Notes: generated by a model not told the origin, from the sequence alone. A DNA stretch of 64,000 bases from Rahnella victoriana (GCF_004330295.1 NZ_SJOJ01000001.1:124001-188000); one strand, 5' to 3'; counted from the stretch's first letter, positions 27,375 to 37,965 are shown. A program made the numbers and translations.

Positions 27375-28509
27375 CAAGGGACTCCAGCAAAAAATCGATA
27401 TCTTCCGGCTCATGCGCCGCCGTCAGGGTAATACGCAGCCGCGCACTGCCCGGAGGCACCGTCGGTGGACGGATGGCGCTGACCCATAATCCGCGTCCGC
27501 GCAAGGCGGAGGCCAGATCCAGCGCAGGCTGATTTTCACCGACAATCAGCGGCTGGATCGCCGTTTGCGAACCGGTCAGCGGATAAGGCAAACCGGCGGC
27601 ACCCGCGCGAAAACGGGCAATATTGGCCGCCAGTTTATCACGCAAGCCGTCATCCTGCCGGATTCGTGCCAGCGCAGCCTGCAAGGCACACACCTGCGCG
27701 GCGGGCATCGCCGTGCTGTAAATCAGGTGACGGGCGAACTGCAACAGGTAACCGGCGGTCGCATCATCACACAACACCGCCGCGCCGCTGCAACCGAAAG
27801 CTTTACCGAATGTGACCACCAGCAGCTCCGGCCGGATGCCCTGCTGCCAGCAACTGCCGCGCCCTTCTTCACCGGTGACGCCCACACCGTGCGCGTCATC
27901 CACCATCAGCCAGCCGCCGTGGGCTGCCGTCAGTTTATGCAGGTCAGCCAGCGGCGCGGTATCGCCATCCATACTGAACACGCCTTCGGTGACTACCAGC
28001 GTTTCGCCGCTGACCGGTTTTTCCAGCAGACGTTGCAGGGAATCCGGCTGATTGTGGTGAAAACGCCGCAGTTGCGAAGGCGCATGGGCTGCAGCTTCCA
28101 GTAAAGAGGCATGGCTGAGTTTGTCCGCCAGCACGCGGTCTTGCGCCTGCATCAGCGCCGCGAGAATGGCCTGATTGGCGGCAAAACCGGAGATAAACAG
28201 CAAGGCTCGCGGATAGCCCTGCCAGTCCGCCAGTTGCTGTTCAAACTGCGCATGTGCTTCGCTGTAGCCGGTGACATGCCCGGAGCCGCCGCTGCCGACG
28301 CCGTATTTTGCTGCGCCCTGCTGCCACGCGGCGATCACATCGCGGTCCTGACTCAGACCGAGATAATCGTTACCGGAAAAGTTCAGGTAACGCCGGTCGT
28401 CCTGCGTCAGAAACCGCGCGCTGCCGCCACGGTTTGGCTGACGCACACGAAAGGCCGCCGCCTGTTTACGCGCCGCGACCGCGTCGTTAATCCGCGTTTG
28501 CCAGCTCAT
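27358..28509 (-). CDS. bioF: 8-amino-7-oxononanoate synthase BioF
   Basis: PLP-dependent enzyme (383 residues) that condenses pimeloyl-ACP with alanine to 8-amino-7-oxononanoate. The Schiff-base lysine is K236 in [12 protein letters not shown], at the same number as in E. coli; the PLP-phosphate/aspartate region [11 protein letters not shown] is present. It begins 3 bases after the bioB stop and overlaps bioC, so translation of the three genes is coupled. Confidence 0.97.
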   Translation of the reverse strand: MSWQTRINDAVAARKQAAAFRVRQPNRGGSARFLTQDDRRYLNFSGNDYLGLSQDRDVIAAWQQGAAKYGVGSGGSGHVTGYSEAHAQFEQQLADWQGYPRALLFISGFAANQAILAALMQAQDRVLADKLSHASLLEAAAHAPSQLRRFHHNQPDSLQRLLEKPVSGETLVVTEGVFSMDGDTAPLADLHKLTAAHGGWLMVDDAHGVGVTGEEGRGSCWQQGIRPELLVVTFGKAFGCSGAAVLCDDATAGYLLQFARHLIYSTAMPAAQVCALQAALARIRQDDGLRDKLAANIARFRAGAAGLPYPLTGSQTAIQPLIVGENQPALDLASALRGRGLWVSAIRPPTVPPGSARLRITLTAAHEPEDIDFLLESLDGCSH

Positions 28510-28512
28510 CCG

Positions 28513-29550
28513 TTATACGGCGGCGTTGTAGAACTGGTCGGTATCGGCGTGAACCAGCTGTTCGGCCAGCGCCGCCTGCTGCTGGTTATCGCCCATTTCG
28601 GTTTCAAATGACTGCGGGTTCAGCCCCAGTTTGCCGAACAGAATTAAGTCTTTGTCTTCCGCCGGGTTCGGCGTGGTCAGCAGTTTGCAGCCGTAGAAAA
28701 TCGAGTTGGCACCGGCCATAAAGCACATCGCCTGCGTCTGCTCGCTCATCTGTTCGCGACCCGCGGAAAGGCGCACGTAAGATTGCGGCATCATGATGCG
28801 CGCCACGGCAATGGTACGGATAAAATCGAACGGATCGACATCGTCGTTATCGGCCAGCGGCGTGCCTTTGACTTTCACCAGCATGTTGATCGGCACACTT
28901 TCCGGCGGAACCGGCAGGTTCGCCAGCTGCATCAGCAAACCGGCGCGGTCTTTGACGGTTTCACCCAACCCGACAATGCCGCCGGAACAGACTTTAATGC
29001 CCGCGCCGCGCACTTCCGCCAGCGTATCCAGACGTTCCTGATAGCTGCGGGTGGTGATGATGCTGCCGTAAAATTCCGGCGAGGTGTCGAGGTTATGGTT
29101 GTAGAAATCCAGCCCGGCGTGCGCCAGACGCTGCGCCTGCGTGGTGTTCAGCGTGCCGAGTGTCATGCAGGTTTCCATGCCCATTTCCTTCACGCCCTGC
29201 ACCATCTGCTCCAGATACGGCATGTCACGGTCGTGCGGGTTTTTCCACGCCGCCCCCATACAGAAACGGGTCGAACCGGCGGCTTTCGCCTGACGGGCGG
29301 ATTCCAGCACCTGCTCAACCTGCATCAGACGTTCTGATTCCAGCCCGGTTTTGTAGCGGGAACTCTGCGGGCAATATTTACAGTCTTCCGGACAGGCACC
29401 GGTTTTGATCGACAGCAGGGTGCTGACCTGAACCTGACGCGGGTCGAAATGCTGACGGTGAATTTGTTGTGCTTCGAACATCAGCTCTAAAAAAGGCTTA
29501 TCGAACAGGGCCTGAGTTTTTTCCAGCGTCCAGTGGGTGCGGGCAGTCAT
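28513..29550 (-). CDS. bioB: Biotin synthase BioB
   Basis: Radical SAM enzyme (345 residues) that inserts sulfur into dethiobiotin to form biotin. The [4Fe-4S] motif CPEDCKYC has cysteines at 53, 57 and 60; the [2Fe-2S] ligands lie further on, including the family segment RFCMGAAW and the conserved [10 protein letters not shown]. The start follows AAAGGAG closely. First gene of the bioBFCD transcript that leaves the BirA operator leftward. Confidence 0.97.
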   Translation of the reverse strand: MTARTHWTLEKTQALFDKPFLELMFEAQQIHRQHFDPRQVQVSTLLSIKTGACPEDCKYCPQSSRYKTGLESERLMQVEQVLESARQAKAAGSTRFCMGAAWKNPHDRDMPYLEQMVQGVKEMGMETCMTLGTLNTTQAQRLAHAGLDFYNHNLDTSPEFYGSIITTRSYQERLDTLAEVRGAGIKVCSGGIVGLGETVKDRAGLLMQLANLPVPPESVPINMLVKVKGTPLADNDDVDPFDFIRTIAVARIMMPQSYVRLSAGREQMSEQTQAMCFMAGANSIFYGCKLLTTPNPAEDKDLILFGKLGLNPQSFETEMGDNQQQAALAEQLVHADTDQFYNAAV

Positions 29551-29595
29551 TGCGACTCCTTTAAAAAGTGTTCAGTTATATTTTTTTCATAATCC

Positions 29596-29657
29596 GTAAA
29601 CCATTTTTAATTTGTTTTGGTTTACCGTCAACGTTAAAATTATTTTTTGGTTTACAA
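29596..29657. promoter_or_regulatory. BirA (bioO) operator between bioA and bioB, with extra half-site
   Basis: GTAAACC (29596-29602) and GGTTTAC (29619-29625) are separated by 16 bp, the same spacing as the E. coli bio operator TTGTAAACC-N16-GGTTTACAA. The operator lies in the 129-bp gap between divergent bioB and bioA, so the BirA-biotinyl-AMP complex should repress both. A further perfect half-site GGTTTACAA at 29649-29657 has only a poor partner (CCGTCAACG). Confidence 0.9.
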
Positions 29658-29679
29658 CTTTGCCCCCGCAGGACTTTCT

Positions 29680-30957
29680 ATGACACCCGCCGACATTGAA
29701 TTCGATCAGCGCCACATCTGGCATCCGTACACTTCCATGACCAAACCGCTGCCCGCGTATCCGGTGGAATCGGCCTCCGGCGTGATGCTGCAACTGGCTG
29801 ACGGACGCCAGCTGGTTGACGGCATGTCGTCGTGGTGGGCGGCGATCCACGGTTACAATCACCCGCAACTGAATCAGGCGGCAGTCGAACAAATCGGCAA
29901 AATGTCCCATGTGATGTTTGGCGGGATCACCCATCCTTCCGCCATTGCGCTGTCACGCCGCCTGGTTGACATGACACCCGCCGGTCTGGAATGCGTGTTT
30001 CTGGCGGATTCCGGCTCGGTGGCGGTGGAAGTGGCGCTGAAAATGGCGATGCAATACTGGCAGGCGTGCGGCGAAAAGCGCCAGACGCTGCTGACCCTGC
30101 GCAACGGCTATCACGGCGATACCTTTGGCGCGATGTCGGTTTGCGACCCGCAAAACTCGATGCACAGTTTGTATCAGGGATATCTGCCGGAGCATCTGTT
30201 CGCGGACGCGCCGCAGAGCCGTTTCGACGGTGAATGGGATGAGGCGGATATCGCACCGTTTGCCCGCCTGCTCGACGAGAATCACCGCAAAATCGCGGCC
30301 GTGATTTTAGAGCCGGTGGTACAGGGCGCGGGTGGAATGCGGATCTACCATCCGTTGTATCTCAAACGTGTGCGCAAGTTATGCGACGAATACGGCGTGC
30401 TGCTGATTGCCGATGAAATCGCCACCGGTTTTGGCCGCACCGGCAAGCTGTTTGCCTGCGATCATGCCGGGATTTCGCCGGATATTTTGTGTCTCGGCAA
30501 GGCGCTGACCGGCGGCTATATGACCCTTTCCGCCACGCTGACCACGCGCCATGTCGCGGAAGTGATCAGCAACGGCGAGGCCGGATGTTTCATGCATGGC
30601 CCGACATTTATGGGCAATCCGCTGGCCTGTGCGGTCGCCAATGCCAGCCTGCGTTTACTGGCGGAAAACCGCTGGCAGGCGCAGGTGTTCAGTATTGAGC
30701 ATCAACTGAAAGCGCAGTTACACCCACTGGCGGAGCACCCTGCGGTGACGGATGTGCGCGTGCTGGGCGCAATCGGCGTGGTGGAGATGCGCCAGCCGGT
30801 AGACATGGCGCAGTTGCAGAAACACTTCGTTGCGCAGGGCGTGTGGATCCGCCCGTTCGGCAAACTGATTTACCTGATGCCGCCGTACATCATTTCCCCG
30901 CAGGAACTGGCGAAACTGACCGGCGCGATTGCCAGCGCACTGGCGGCACTTTACTGA
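29680..30957 (+). CDS. bioA: Adenosylmethionine-8-amino-7-oxononanoate aminotransferase BioA
   Basis: PLP-dependent class III aminotransferase (425 residues) that uses S-adenosylmethionine to aminate 8-amino-7-oxononanoate to diaminopelargonate. The catalytic lysine is K274 in [11 protein letters not shown], equal to E. coli; the PLP-binding [11 protein letters not shown] precedes it. Start [20 protein letters not shown] matches the family; 11 in-frame codons upstream overlap the promoter. Its stop directly abuts the stop of the convergent LysR gene. Confidence 0.97.
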   Translation: MTPADIEFDQRHIWHPYTSMTKPLPAYPVESASGVMLQLADGRQLVDGMSSWWAAIHGYNHPQLNQAAVEQIGKMSHVMFGGITHPSAIALSRRLVDMTPAGLECVFLADSGSVAVEVALKMAMQYWQACGEKRQTLLTLRNGYHGDTFGAMSVCDPQNSMHSLYQGYLPEHLFADAPQSRFDGEWDEADIAPFARLLDENHRKIAAVILEPVVQGAGGMRIYHPLYLKRVRKLCDEYGVLLIADEIATGFGRTGKLFACDHAGISPDILCLGKALTGGYMTLSATLTTRHVAEVISNGEAGCFMHGPTFMGNPLACAVANASLRLLAENRWQAQVFSIEHQLKAQLHPLAEHPAVTDVRVLGAIGVVEMRQPVDMAQLQKHFVAQGVWIRPFGKLIYLMPPYIISPQELAKLTGAIASALAALY

Positions 30958-31920
30958 TCAGTTGGCACTGACTAACCGGTGCGACGTGGATAACAGCGCG
31001 CTCAGTTTTTCCCGGCTGAGCCGCGCTTCCTCATTAAGAAAATCAATCGCCACTTTCAGCGCAGGCGTCGGATTTTCCGGATATAACAGCGTGTAAGATG
31101 CGCCACTCGCCACGCATAACGGGAACGGCGCAATCACCCTGCCCGCCTGCAAATCGTCTTCAATTAACGTCAGATCGCCAATCGCCACACCGTAACCCTG
31201 TAAGGCCGAATTGATCGCCAGATCCAGCGTATCGAAATGCTGAGATTTTGCCGACGGCAATCCCTGCCCCCCTTCTTCCCGCAGCCACAGCAACCAGTCG
31301 CGACGGTCGCGTGTCGGATGCAGTAAGGTTTTATCAGCCAGATCGGCCACTTCCGTTTTTCCCTTACGGCGCGGCAGGAAATCCGGCGTGCAGACCGGCG
31401 TCAGCACTTCATCAAACAGATGATGCGCGCGGCGCTGCGATTCCGGCGGACGGCCAAACACCACGGCGGCATCAAAATGTTCGTTGCTGAAATCCACCCC
31501 GTGCGCGATGGACGCCGTCAGTTCAATCTGCATATCCGGCCGGTCGTTTTGCAGCTGGATCACACGCGGCAGCAGCCAGCGCATCGAACACGTCGGGCAT
31601 TTAATGCGCAGGGTATCCGGATGTGAACCGACCCGTTTCAGGGCTTCGCCCATCAGCGCCAGCGCCTGCTCCACCGGCGGCAGTAACTGCGCACCGCGCG
31701 GGGTCAGCGTCAGCCCGCGAGCCTGACGTAAAAACAACGGATAACCTAGCGACACTTCCAGCCCGGTGATCTGCCGGCTGACCGCGCCCTGCGTGATGTG
31801 CAGCAGGGCGGCGGCATGCGTCAGATTCAGTGTCTGCGCCACCACCGCAAAGGTTTTCAGCACATTGAGCGAGGGCAGATTCAGCGCATTCAGGTACGAC
31901 AGTTCAGGGGAAAGGGTCAC
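30958..31920 (-). CDS. LysR-family regulator, GcvA-like
   Basis: Transcription factor of 320 residues. An N-terminal winged helix-turn-helix (residues 16-75: FAVVAQTLNLTHAAALLHITQGAVSRQITGLE) is followed by a periplasmic-binding-protein-like effector domain; the GcvA subgroup is suggested by RIKCPTCSMRWLLPRV. It is divergent from ybdL and the solute-binding gene, which it may control. The two stops of bioA and this gene meet at TGATCA. The effector is unknown. Confidence 0.88.
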   Translation of the reverse strand: MTLSPELSYLNALNLPSLNVLKTFAVVAQTLNLTHAAALLHITQGAVSRQITGLEVSLGYPLFLRQARGLTLTPRGAQLLPPVEQALALMGEALKRVGSHPDTLRIKCPTCSMRWLLPRVIQLQNDRPDMQIELTASIAHGVDFSNEHFDAAVVFGRPPESQRRAHHLFDEVLTPVCTPDFLPRRKGKTEVADLADKTLLHPTRDRRDWLLWLREEGGQGLPSAKSQHFDTLDLAINSALQGYGVAIGDLTLIEDDLQAGRVIAPFPLCVASGASYTLLYPENPTPALKVAIDFLNEEARLSREKLSALLSTSHRLVSAN

Positions 31921-32064
31921 AGTTACCTCAGAAAAATGATTACTCAGCCATGATCGGAGATCATGGTGAGTATGACAAATTTTCTATTGTCGGCACAGGG
32001 GAACTGTTGCTTAATCATTCAACAGCTAAATAATCAGCGCCTTGTCTCCGGAGCCACACACACC

Positions 32065-33219
32065 ATGAAAAGCGCCCTGTCACCGCAGTCAAAATTACCT
32101 GATGTCGGCACCAATATTTTCACCGTCATCGGCCAGCTCAGCGCCGAGCACAATGCCCTGAATTTATCTCAGGGGGCACCGAATTTCTCATGTCAGCCTG
32201 CCCTGATCGACAGCGTGGCCAAAGCCATGCGCGACGGTCATAACCAGTACGCGCCAATGAGCGGCGTGACCGCCTTGCGTCATGCCCTTTCCGCCAAAGT
32301 CGAAGCACTTTATGGCTGCAAATATGACGCTGACAGTGAAGTGACGGTGATTGCCAGCGCCAGCGAAGGGCTGTATTCCGCCATCAGTGCCCTGGTGCAT
32401 CCGGGCGATGAAGTGATTTATTTCGAGCCGTCGTTTGACAGTTATTCGCCGATTGTCCGTTTACAGGGTGCCACGCCGGTTGCCATCAGCCTGTCGATGG
32501 ATGATTTCAGCATCGACTGGGATCAGGTAGCCAGCGCCATCAACAGCCGCACGCGGATGATCATCATTAACAGCCCGCATAATCCGACCGGTGCGATTTT
32601 CACAGATTTTGATATCGAGCGCCTGACCGCGCTGACCAAAGACACCGATATCGTGATCCTGTCCGATGAAGTGTACGAACATGTGGTGTTCGACGGTGAG
32701 CGCCACGAGAGCATGGCCTGCTATCCGCAACTGGCTGAGCGCAGCGTGATTGTCTCCTCTTTCGGCAAAACCTATCACGTCACCGGCTGGCGGGTGGGCT
32801 ACTGTCTGGCACCGGCGGAACTGATGGAAGAAATCCGCAAAGTGCATCAGTTCATGGTGTTCTCCGCCGATACGCCGATGCAGGTCGCGTTCACCGAAGC
32901 GTTAGCCGATCCGCAAAGCTATCTCGGTCTGGCGGATTTTTATCAGCAGAAGCGCGATCTGCTGGCCGAAGCCCTCAGCGAATCCCGCTTTGAATTACTG
33001 CCGAGCCGTGGCAGTTTCTTTATGCTGGCGCGTTTTAGTCATTTCAGTCCGCTCTCCGACGACGACTTTGTGCTGAACCTGATCCGTGAACATCAGGTCG
33101 CGAGCATTCCGCTGTCGGCGTTTTACAGCAATAACAAACCTACCGGGCTTATCCGCCTGAGTTTCGCCAAAGATAACGACACGCTGTACGAAGGCGCGCG
33201 CCGCCTGTGTCGCGTCTGA
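32065..33219 (+). CDS. ybdL: PLP-dependent methionine aminotransferase YbdL
   Basis: Class I aminotransferase (384 residues) close to E. coli YbdL, which prefers methionine, histidine and phenylalanine. The catalytic lysine lies in SSFGKTYHVTGWRVGY, with the NSPHNPTGAIF pocket and SDEVYEHVVFDG motifs. Length fits (E. coli 386). Start MKSALSPQSKLPDVGTNIF follows GGAG; the open frame 34 codons upstream overlaps the LysR promoter. It is followed by a solute-binding protein 39 bp on and preceded by the divergent LysR gene, suggesting a small amino-acid scavenging unit. Confidence 0.92.
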   Translation: MKSALSPQSKLPDVGTNIFTVIGQLSAEHNALNLSQGAPNFSCQPALIDSVAKAMRDGHNQYAPMSGVTALRHALSAKVEALYGCKYDADSEVTVIASASEGLYSAISALVHPGDEVIYFEPSFDSYSPIVRLQGATPVAISLSMDDFSIDWDQVASAINSRTRMIIINSPHNPTGAIFTDFDIERLTALTKDTDIVILSDEVYEHVVFDGERHESMACYPQLAERSVIVSSFGKTYHVTGWRVGYCLAPAELMEEIRKVHQFMVFSADTPMQVAFTEALADPQSYLGLADFYQQKRDLLAEALSESRFELLPSRGSFFMLARFSHFSPLSDDDFVLNLIREHQVASIPLSAFYSNNKPTGLIRLSFAKDNDTLYEGARRLCRV

Positions 33220-33258
33220 GCCTTTTATCTGCCTGAATAACGCTGGGAATTGTGAATA

Positions 33259-34038
33259 ATGAAAAAATTGAAAATCGCATTGCTGTTAGGTTGTGCCGCC
33301 GCGTCTTTCTCCGCGCTGGCTGACGGTTCCACGCTGAAATTTGGTCTGGAAGCACAATATCCGCCGTTCGAATCGAAAAGCGCGACCGGCGAATTGCAGG
33401 GTTTTGATATCGATCTGGGCAACGCCGTGTGCGCCGCCGCCAGCGTGAAATGCGACTGGTACGACACCTCGTTTGACGGCCTGATTGCGGCCCTGCAGGC
33501 GCGTAAATTTGATGCGATTAACTCGGCGATGAACGTCACGGAGAAACGTCGTCAGGCGATTGATTTCACCAACGTGATTTACCGTGTCCCGACCAAACTG
33601 ATTGCCAGGAAAGATTCCGGCCTGCTGCCGACCACTGAGTCGCTGAAAGGCAAGCATATCGGCGTGTTGCAGGGTTCGATTCAGGAAAGCTACGCGCAGG
33701 CACACTGGGCACCAAAAGGCGTGGATATCGTCTCTTATCAGGATCAGAACCAGGTGTATCTGGACCTGTCATCCGGTCGCCTTGATGGCACCTTAGTGCT
33801 GGCCCCGGCCGGTCAGAGCGGTTTCCTGTCACGTCCCGACGGTAAAGACTATGGCTTCGTCGGCGACGCCGTGCGCGATGACAAGATCCTCGGCAGCGGC
33901 ATCGCGTTTGGTCTGCGTAAAGGCGATACCCAGCTGAAAGAGAAGCTGGACGCGGCGATCGAGAAAGTGCAAAAAGAAGGCGTGGTCAAATCGCTGTCGA
34001 AGAAATACTTCGGTGATATTGATGTGAGCGTGAAGTAA
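33259..34038 (+). CDS. Amino-acid ABC transporter solute-binding protein (ArgT/HisJ-like)
   Basis: Periplasmic binding protein of family 3 (259 residues) with signal peptide MKKLKIALLLGCAAASFSALA (cleavage around 21). LKFGLEAQYPPFESKSATGELQGFDIDLG is the family fingerprint. A single disulfide pair is possible (C59/C66). No permease or ATPase genes follow, so it would need to use a transporter encoded elsewhere. It lies 39 bp after ybdL and is probably in the same transcript. Ligand unknown; basic or polar amino acids are typical of this group. Confidence 0.88.
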   Translation: MKKLKIALLLGCAAASFSALADGSTLKFGLEAQYPPFESKSATGELQGFDIDLGNAVCAAASVKCDWYDTSFDGLIAALQARKFDAINSAMNVTEKRRQAIDFTNVIYRVPTKLIARKDSGLLPTTESLKGKHIGVLQGSIQESYAQAHWAPKGVDIVSYQDQNQVYLDLSSGRLDGTLVLAPAGQSGFLSRPDGKDYGFVGDAVRDDKILGSGIAFGLRKGDTQLKEKLDAAIEKVQKEGVVKSLSKKYFGDIDVSVK

Positions 34039-34057
34039 TTTATGCCCGCACAATTTG

Positions 34058-34088
34058 CGTCCCTTAATCAGATTTTGTTTAAGGGACG
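34058..34088. terminator. Inverted repeat between the solute-binding and Tli3-like genes
   Basis: CGTCCCTTAA and TTAAGGGACG pair perfectly around an 11-nt loop between the convergent stops. It may end both transcripts, but no U-run follows on either strand. Confidence 0.45.
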
Positions 34089-34103
34089 TCATGGGACACT
34101 ATA

Positions 34104-34811
34104 TTATTTCCCCGCATCCATATCGCAGCGCATATGATCCCATCCCTGATAATCCTTCACCTCTGGGACTTTATCCGGCAAGTTCATCCACTCGGCTTTG
34201 AATTGACTTTTTGATTCCTTAAGCCCTCTTTCGGTCATATACACCATGCCCCATGACCAACCTGGCGCACGCGGTTCAATTTTATGAGATGTGCCATCAG
34301 ATGCAATATAAGGAATACCTGAACCGCCAGTAAGGATGCGCGGATCATCAAATCCCCTGGATGACATATAGAGACTTTTTTTGGTCAGTAAAAAACCCTG
34401 ATCATTAATGACGGTGAAAGAAATAGCATCGTTATAGGGAGGGGCATTATCTCCGTTCGGTTCGTTAGGACCAGGAGACATTCGGGCGCTTCCTATTTCC
34501 CATGTTTTTCCATAATCTTTAGATACGGTGAAACTCCCTATCACGCCCCCCCACCAGGGGATAGCAATATATCGTTCTGATGGATGAACATATTTATGGG
34601 TGAAAATCCGGTAAAACTGGCTGGCGATTTCCGAACGTATTCCTAACTTAGTATCGATGTACCAGAGTTCCCCTTCGCAGTCCCAGCCTTTTAGTTCCAG
34701 ATAGCGATGATCGTCAAAACGATAAACAATCTGCGTCGGTACCTTTTTGGCCTGCACAGCGTTAACTGCAAGTAACATCAGCAAACCTGATAATAATGTT
34801 AATCCCTTCAT
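34104..34811 (-). CDS. Tli3-like T6SS immunity protein
   Basis: Exported protein of 235 residues: signal peptide MKGLTLLSGLLMLLAVNAVQA, then a domain with paired tryptophan-rich strands (GWDCEGELWYIDTKLG, IPWWGGVIGSF). It begins 10 bp after the end of the broken Tle3-type effector, with AAGGAGG as ribosome site, so the two form an effector-immunity pair in one operon. Immunity proteins of the Tli3 type sit in the periplasm and block their cognate phospholipase. The gene is intact although the effector gene is broken. The Tli3 assignment rests mainly on position, size and export signal. Confidence 0.7.
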   Translation of the reverse strand: MKGLTLLSGLLMLLAVNAVQAKKVPTQIVYRFDDHRYLELKGWDCEGELWYIDTKLGIRSEIASQFYRIFTHKYVHPSERYIAIPWWGGVIGSFTVSKDYGKTWEIGSARMSPGPNEPNGDNAPPYNDAISFTVINDQGFLLTKKSLYMSSRGFDDPRILTGGSGIPYIASDGTSHKIEPRAPGWSWGMVYMTERGLKESKSQFKAEWMNLPDKVPEVKDYQGWDHMRCDMDAGK

Positions 34812-34821
34812 GACTTCCTCC

Positions 34822-36956
34822 TTATGCTTTTAGCTGGCTGTCACTTAATGGCGTCGGCATTTTCCATTGATTGATTTTTACCATTCCTGAACTGCCCGCA
34901 GGATAGAGTCCCATTTCGATTTCAACACGGCTACGCACATAGGGTTTTTCGCGGGGGCCATACCCATTGTCCACACCAAAATTACCAATAGGCAGCACTT
35001 GCTCAGGTTTGTTCATATGACGCTTTGTATCATCCTCAGGTAATCTTCCTGTCCGATAGTATTGTTTAGCAAATAAGAAAGGGTTCAACGGATCCCGCCA
35101 GTCGGCCCGATGGAGCAAACTTTCTCAGAACACCCCTTCCTTGTAATCGAATGATTTGCACTGTCCAATGGCCAGATCAAATGCCATAGCATGAGAAGGC
35201 GCAAATTCACTCATCACGATGGAGGAATGCTGGCTGTAGCCCACCGGATCGGTTTTCTGCCATTCCTTTTCAAGTTCTGCGCGTGACTTCAGCCAGGTAA
35301 GCTGGATCCCACGATAGTCAGGCGTGCCCGTAATAACGCCTTTAATGATTTTTTTCTCACGACTGATGCTTTCAATTGCGAGTTGTTGCTCATTGAGCAC
35401 AGACCCAGGCATAAGGTCGCGGTAATCATATTTATCCAGCTGATAGACGGCCTTGTCTGTCCGGCTTAACGCCCCCGCTTTGGCAGAATAGGAAATCGTC
35501 TGGTCTGGGCTGTCGGGATCAACAGCATATTCATAATTTGACTCCTGCCCCTGTAAAACAAATTTGAAGGTTTCCGGCAACTCTTCAGCGTTGGGGATCA
35601 CGTCGCGGAAATAATAGGCCGCATTCATACCCGATTCCGTGCTGAAATCGCCCAATTGCTTAATGGGATAAACAAAAGGCTGTCCATCCGGTGCTTTACC
35701 CACTTCACCATGCTGAACAAAGACGCGCTGATAAAGATTAGGGATATCCTGCGCAATCGTCTGCGGCACACCCCGCCAGCCGATGCCCTGCACATTTTGC
35801 AGTGATACGGTGTCATCATCAGCACAAAAATAGTTATACACTTTGCCGTGATTATTCCGGCTGTAACGCGGGTCAGTATGCCACTGGTTTTTCTTAGCCG
35901 ACGGCAGCGCACACAGACTCTCAATGGCCGTGATTTCCTCTTCCGTGTGCTGCCCGCCTTTGTATTGTGTCGCCATCAGATTACAGAAGTTCTTAAAGGT
36001 CTTCTGTCTTGCCTCGGTAGTCTGCTGATGACCTTCCTGAAGGTTCTCACTTAGGCGGCTTTCCAGGGAATACGGAGAGTGATTCATGATCACACAGTTT
36101 GCCGGTTCTCCCCCTGCCTGCTTAACCAGCATATTTGCCAGCATGGTGATAATGGTTCCCTGACTGTGTGCGACAACGTTTATGACATCTTTTTCTGTTA
36201 CGGGGTTATCCCGTATCTGCATAATTAAATCCGCCAGCCTTTGTGCGGCAAAAAACTGATAGATACGGTGCGGGTTTGGGTAAATCGGGTGTGTGTAATT
36301 GCCGCCATTCATATAAAGCGTGGCGAAGCCTACCGCAGCCAGTACCGCGCCCCCTGAACCCGGCCCTACATATCCGGAATGCAAGTTGTCGCGTTGGCAA
36401 ACGTGCCACCATTTTTTGCAAAATTCGCATCCAGTGCATTTTTAAAGCTGTCATTCTGAAATTTCACGGCATTGCTGCCGTCGTTCCCCTGAGCCGCCAT
36501 TTTTTTGGGGTCATCTTCCTGATAAGCGTCATAGGGAAGTTTTGCGGCGGCGTCTGAGGCTGCCAGTTCATGACGGTATCTTTGCTGATCTTTGATGTAG
36601 TCATCATGGGTGACGGGTTTATAGCCCCAGTAAAAGGGAATGACGGGTGAGCGGCCAGGGGCATCGATTTTTTGCTGCGCACTTTCATTATGCATCGGCA
36701 TAAAATCCTGCCATTCATGCGCGTATAAATCGGCGCGATCAAGGCGTTTTCTCAAACCGGCGATGATGCCTTTTTCCTGGTTCTGATATGCCTCACCCAC
36801 GTCATTCACACCATGTACCAAAATGACGATGCAGGGCATAGGGCGTTTAATCCCGATGTTGCAGGTCTGTGCCGCTAAACCCAGCGAGTGATGTACACCG
36901 ATCTCATTAGTGGCAATGACGCGGGGTTGGTAAGGGCTGTTTTTTTTATCAGTCAT
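34822..36956 (-). pseudogene. Broken type VI secretion lipase effector, Tle3-like
   Basis: Three consecutive segments read as one lipase-type effector of about 711 residues once two lesions are ignored. Segment 1 (36956-36366) holds VILVHGVNDVGEAY and VIPFYWGYKPVTHDDY; segment 2 (36384-35125) begins at GPGSGGAVLAAVGFATLYMNGG and contains the catalytic serine in NVVAHSQGT; segment 3 (34822-35118) is the C-terminus. Between 1 and 2 a single base is missing near 36367: ...IPDM is followed by TAGGGCCGG where Tle3 relatives continue with a residue and GPGSGG. Between 2 and 3 the frame is unchanged but a TGA interrupts it at 35125. No VgrG, PAAR or other T6SS gene is near, so it was an orphan effector. 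It may be inactivated in this strain, or one or both lesions may be sequencing errors. Confidence 0.8.
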
Positions 36957-37216
36957 GTCAAAATCCTTTTAAGTACTTATAAAAAGCAACTACGAGATAC
37001 AGAAAACAATAACGCTTTTAATTTAACAGAAGGTTTAAATAAAAACCCAATGAGAGTTTACTATTATTGCCAGGCATTAAAATTCAAATGAAATATATAT
37101 TATCGACTTGATTAATAATAACCACAAAAATTCAATAGAAAAATAAAAATTGAGATAATGGTACGAAAGGGATTATTGATTAATTATATGAGATATCCAC
37201 ATTTAGATAATATTTT
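36957..37216. other. AT-rich gap upstream of the effector remnant
   Basis: A strongly AT-rich stretch of about 260 bp, different in composition from the GC-rich core genes, lies between the effector start and the aphA terminator. No believable ORF or repeat was seen. The composition supports a horizontally acquired segment. Confidence 0.6.
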
Positions 37217-37243
37217 AATTATTCCCTTCACCGGGAAGGGAAT
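37217..37243 (-). terminator. Probable terminator of aphA
   Basis: Stem ATTCCCTTC / GAAGGGAAT with a 5-nt loop, followed on the minus strand by TAATTAAAATATT, just past the aphA stop. Confidence 0.65.
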
Positions 37244-37251
37244 AAAGTGAC

Positions 37252-37965
37252 TCAATACTCAGAATTCACAATCACTTCTTCGCCAAACACACCGGCCTGC
37301 GGCAATGGTTTATAGCTGGAGTTTGAGGCGCGCAGAACGCGAATCCCCCTCGCGCTGACGGCCTGAGCGGCAGTGATGTCGTTATCCGAATCGCCGTAAA
37401 ACATTTTAATCTGCTTATCTTTCAGCCACTGGACTTTAGTGTTTTGCCCGGCTTTGTCACCGGCAAAAATCACCGGATTCACTTTGTCCTGCGGGATCTG
37501 GAAATCGTTCTGCAAGGTTTTAGTCACGGTCTCAGTTTTGGTTTCACTGCGTCCCGTCACGAAGTAAATGCTGTCGCCACGCTTAAGGTGCATAGCAATC
37601 AGGCTCTTCGCCACCTCTTTTGGCATGCTGAAATTATCCCAGCCGTTGTTCATTTTCTCCCAAAACTGCGGGTTCTTCAGATAATCCTGTTTCCCCGGAG
37701 AAAACTCCACCTGACCGCGGTAAAAGCCCGGCGAGGAGAACAGCACCGTGTCATCAATATCAAAACCTACCGCCATCGGCGGGCGGCCATTGAGGCTGTT
37801 TTCAATCTGAGCGACCGACACCCAGTGAACCGGAGCTTGCTGCGCGAGTTGTGCAACATTCACACCGGGATAAAGCGGTGCAGGCGTGGCGTCTTTAGCC
37901 ATAGCAGACTGATTCAGGCTAAGCAGCAGGAAGATGGCACTCAGTGCCAGAGGAGTTTTACGCAT
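37252..37965 (-). CDS. aphA: Class B acid phosphatase AphA
   Basis: Periplasmic non-specific phosphatase/phosphotransferase of the HAD-like DDDD class (237 residues, as in E. coli). Signal peptide at residues 1-23 (cut near AMAKD). Nucleophile and acid/base are D69 and D71 in FDIDDTVLF; the third motif is YGDSDNDI near the C-terminus. It is preceded by AAGGG. In E. coli aphA is elsewhere on the map, so its position here is part of the accessory block between ybdL and ybhB. Confidence 0.95.
   Translation of the reverse strand: MRKTPLALSAIFLLLSLNQSAMAKDATPAPLYPGVNVAQLAQQAPVHWVSVAQIENSLNGRPPMAVGFDIDDTVLFSSPGFYRGQVEFSPGKQDYLKNPQFWEKMNNGWDNFSMPKEVAKSLIAMHLKRGDSIYFVTGRSETKTETVTKTLQNDFQIPQDKVNPVIFAGDKAGQNTKVQWLKDKQIKMFYGDSDNDITAAQAVSARGIRVLRASNSSYKPLPQAGVFGEEVIVNSEY

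Noticed and set aside
27565-28104. 179-codon ORF opposite bioF
   Set aside because: Antisense shadow in a GC-rich gene; no ribosome site and no recognisable fold.
35125-35127. TGA in the effector as selenocysteine codon
   Set aside because: No SECIS-like hairpin after it and the family has no selenoprotein members; together with the nearby frameshift, decay or sequencing error is simpler.
36360-36384. Programmed frameshift in the effector gene
   Set aside because: No slippery heptamer or following pseudoknot; the sequence is GGATATGTAGGGCCGGG.
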